From Bacillota bacterium (lineage in GTDB: Bacteria > Bacillota > UBA994), in assembly GCA_018725535.1 (NCBI GenBank), contig QLUS01000039.1, positions 1-12,575 of the forward strand: a stretch of DNA of 12,575 bases, read 5' to 3'. The notes beneath the pieces are model-generated. The model was given only the letters and a program-made list of their open reading frames with translations. It made no database searches and was not told where the DNA came from. The position numbers and the translations under genes are program-made. Shown here piece after piece: positions 11,807-12,575 of this stretch (positions within the stretch are counted from its first letter, which is position 1; each line of letters starts with the position of its first letter).

Positions 11807-12575
11807 ATGACTACTGCCCTATCCGTACTACCCATAAACCTTCCGCTTCCTGCTCGCCTGCAAACCCCCACTGCCGCCGCAGAGAGCGCTGCTGCCAACG
11901 CGGCGGCCGCCGGTGGTATCAAGACCGGCGGGTTCCCGTCAATTAGCATCAAAGCGGGGCGCTTCCACGAGAAGGAAGGGGGCGAGCTGAAAACCTACAT
12001 GCAGCCTTCGTTGCCGGGTCAACCCGCTCTCCCGCTGCAATGCCTGGAGATTGCCCTCGTGGCGGCGAACCCGGCAATTACCAAAACCTACTACCCTGGC
12101 GACTACGTGGAGGGGAGCACCGACGAGCCCACGTGCCGGTCAAGCAATGGTGTCACGCCGGATGCGGACGTGGTGCAGAAGCAGCACCCACAGTGCGTCG
12201 ACTGCCCGCAGAACGCATGGGGGTCGAAGATCAGCAAGCTCTCGGGGAAAGAGATCAAGGCGTGCGATGATAGCAAGGTGCTCGCTGTCTTACCCGCGTC
12301 CGATCCGACCTACAAGGTGCTCGGATTCGCGATCCACAAGGGGTCGTTGAGTAATTGGGGCAAGTACCTTCAGGCGCTCTCCAACCGTGGCATCCCTGTC
12401 CCTGTCACCGAGATTGCCACCAACGTCACATTCGACGCGACCCAGACCGGCGTGCTGCAGTTCTCATTCAGCCGTTTCCTGACGGATGACGAGTCCGCGC
12501 AAGTGAAGCAGCGCGCGCTCGGGGATGATGCCAAGGTGATCGTTGCGCAAAGCCGTGTTATCGCCCCCCCTGCGC
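11807..12575 (+). CDS. Zinc-site phage protein, possible ssDNA-binding protein, 3'-truncated by window edge
   Basis: An open frame of 256 codons that runs off the window. After an Ala-rich, probably flexible stretch (residues 22-37) comes a beta-rich core. Four cysteines stand in a regular pattern: Cys110, Cys130-x2-Cys133 (CVDCPQN followed by AWGSK) and Cys153 (KACDDSK), with 19 residues between the outer pairs, so a single zinc site is likely. Aromatic and basic residues around it, and the position at the end of a replication cluster, fit a T4 gp32-like single-stranded DNA-binding role, but no sequence signature proves it. AAGGAG lies about ten bases before the ATG. This protein is too long for the window, so its C-terminus, where an acidic tail would be expected in an SSB, cannot be seen. 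Confidence 0.8.
   Translation, partial: MTTALSVLPINLPLPARLQTPTAAAESAAANAAAAGGIKTGGFPSISIKAGRFHEKEGGELKTYMQPSLPGQPALPLQCLEIALVAANPAITKTYYPGDYVEGSTDEPTCRSSNGVTPDADVVQKQHPQCVDCPQNAWGSKISKLSGKEIKACDDSKVLAVLPASDPTYKVLGFAIHKGSLSNWGKYLQALSNRGIPVPVTEIATNVTFDATQTGVLQFSFSRFLTDDESAQVKQRALGDDAKVIVAQSRVIAPPA

Overview
This window reads as the DNA-replication and nucleotide-metabolism region of a tailed bacteriophage or prophage (or an uncultivated viral contig). All 24 supported genes lie on the + strand. They are packed with almost no intergenic space, and 13 neighbouring pairs share a 4-base stop/start overlap (ATGA or GTGA). The content is typical of phage: a family A DNA polymerase with phage-like motifs, a dNMP kinase, an RNA-ligase-type nucleotidyltransferase, a Cas4-like nuclease, a VRR-NUC nuclease, a TraR/DksA-like zinc finger, an SNF2-type helicase and many tiny Cys-rich or membrane proteins. 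I see no structural, lysis, integrase, tRNA or rRNA genes. The DNA is moderately G+C-rich and Shine-Dalgarno (SD) sites are strong, so the host is a bacterium. A proteobacterium is plausible, but nothing here identifies it.

Layout. 1-4742: a tightly coupled core of DNA polymerase (5' end outside the window), a DUF4406/deoxyribosyltransferase-like protein, a dNMP kinase, a calcineurin-like phosphoesterase with an N-terminal helix-turn-helix, and a Cas4-like PD-(D/E)XK nuclease with four candidate Fe-S cysteines. 4744-7552: an accessory stretch of small genes around an RNA ligase, including several zinc-ribbon-like proteins, two very small membrane proteins (5852-6019 and 7472-7552), and two genes that each look like an in-frame fusion of two small phage proteins with an internal ribosome binding site. 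7563-10441: VRR-NUC nuclease, TraR/DksA-like finger, PAPS-reductase-like PP-loop enzyme and the SNF2-type helicase. 10438-11035: small genes, including one whose last 17 codons repeat the helicase C-terminus. 11085-12575: an Arg-rich protein with an internal repeat, a coiled-coil phage protein, and the start of a zinc-containing protein that may bind ssDNA. The polymerase and the last gene run off the window ends. No stretch over 300 bases lacks a gene; the longest gaps are 4987-5031 and 11036-11084, under 50 bases each.

Working together: the polymerase, helicase, nucleases and possible ssDNA-binding protein would form the replication/recombination machinery. The dNMP kinase and DUF4406 protein would tune nucleotide supply. 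The RNA ligase and PP-loop enzyme may repair or modify nucleic acid. The single-strand, overlapping layout suggests one long early transcript with translational coupling. I found no convincing promoter or terminator inside the window.

Most notable: (1) a 54-base duplication of the helicase 3' end at 10388-10441 and 10609-10662, with 10 base differences that are all synonymous, which points to a recent mosaic join between related phages; (2) two adjacent in-frame gene fusions with internal ribosome binding sites; (3) a polymerase with Leu at the position of E. coli Phe762, several other active-site substitutions, and a DnaJ-like double CxxCxGxG module. Family assignments rest on motif reading by eye; no database search was run.
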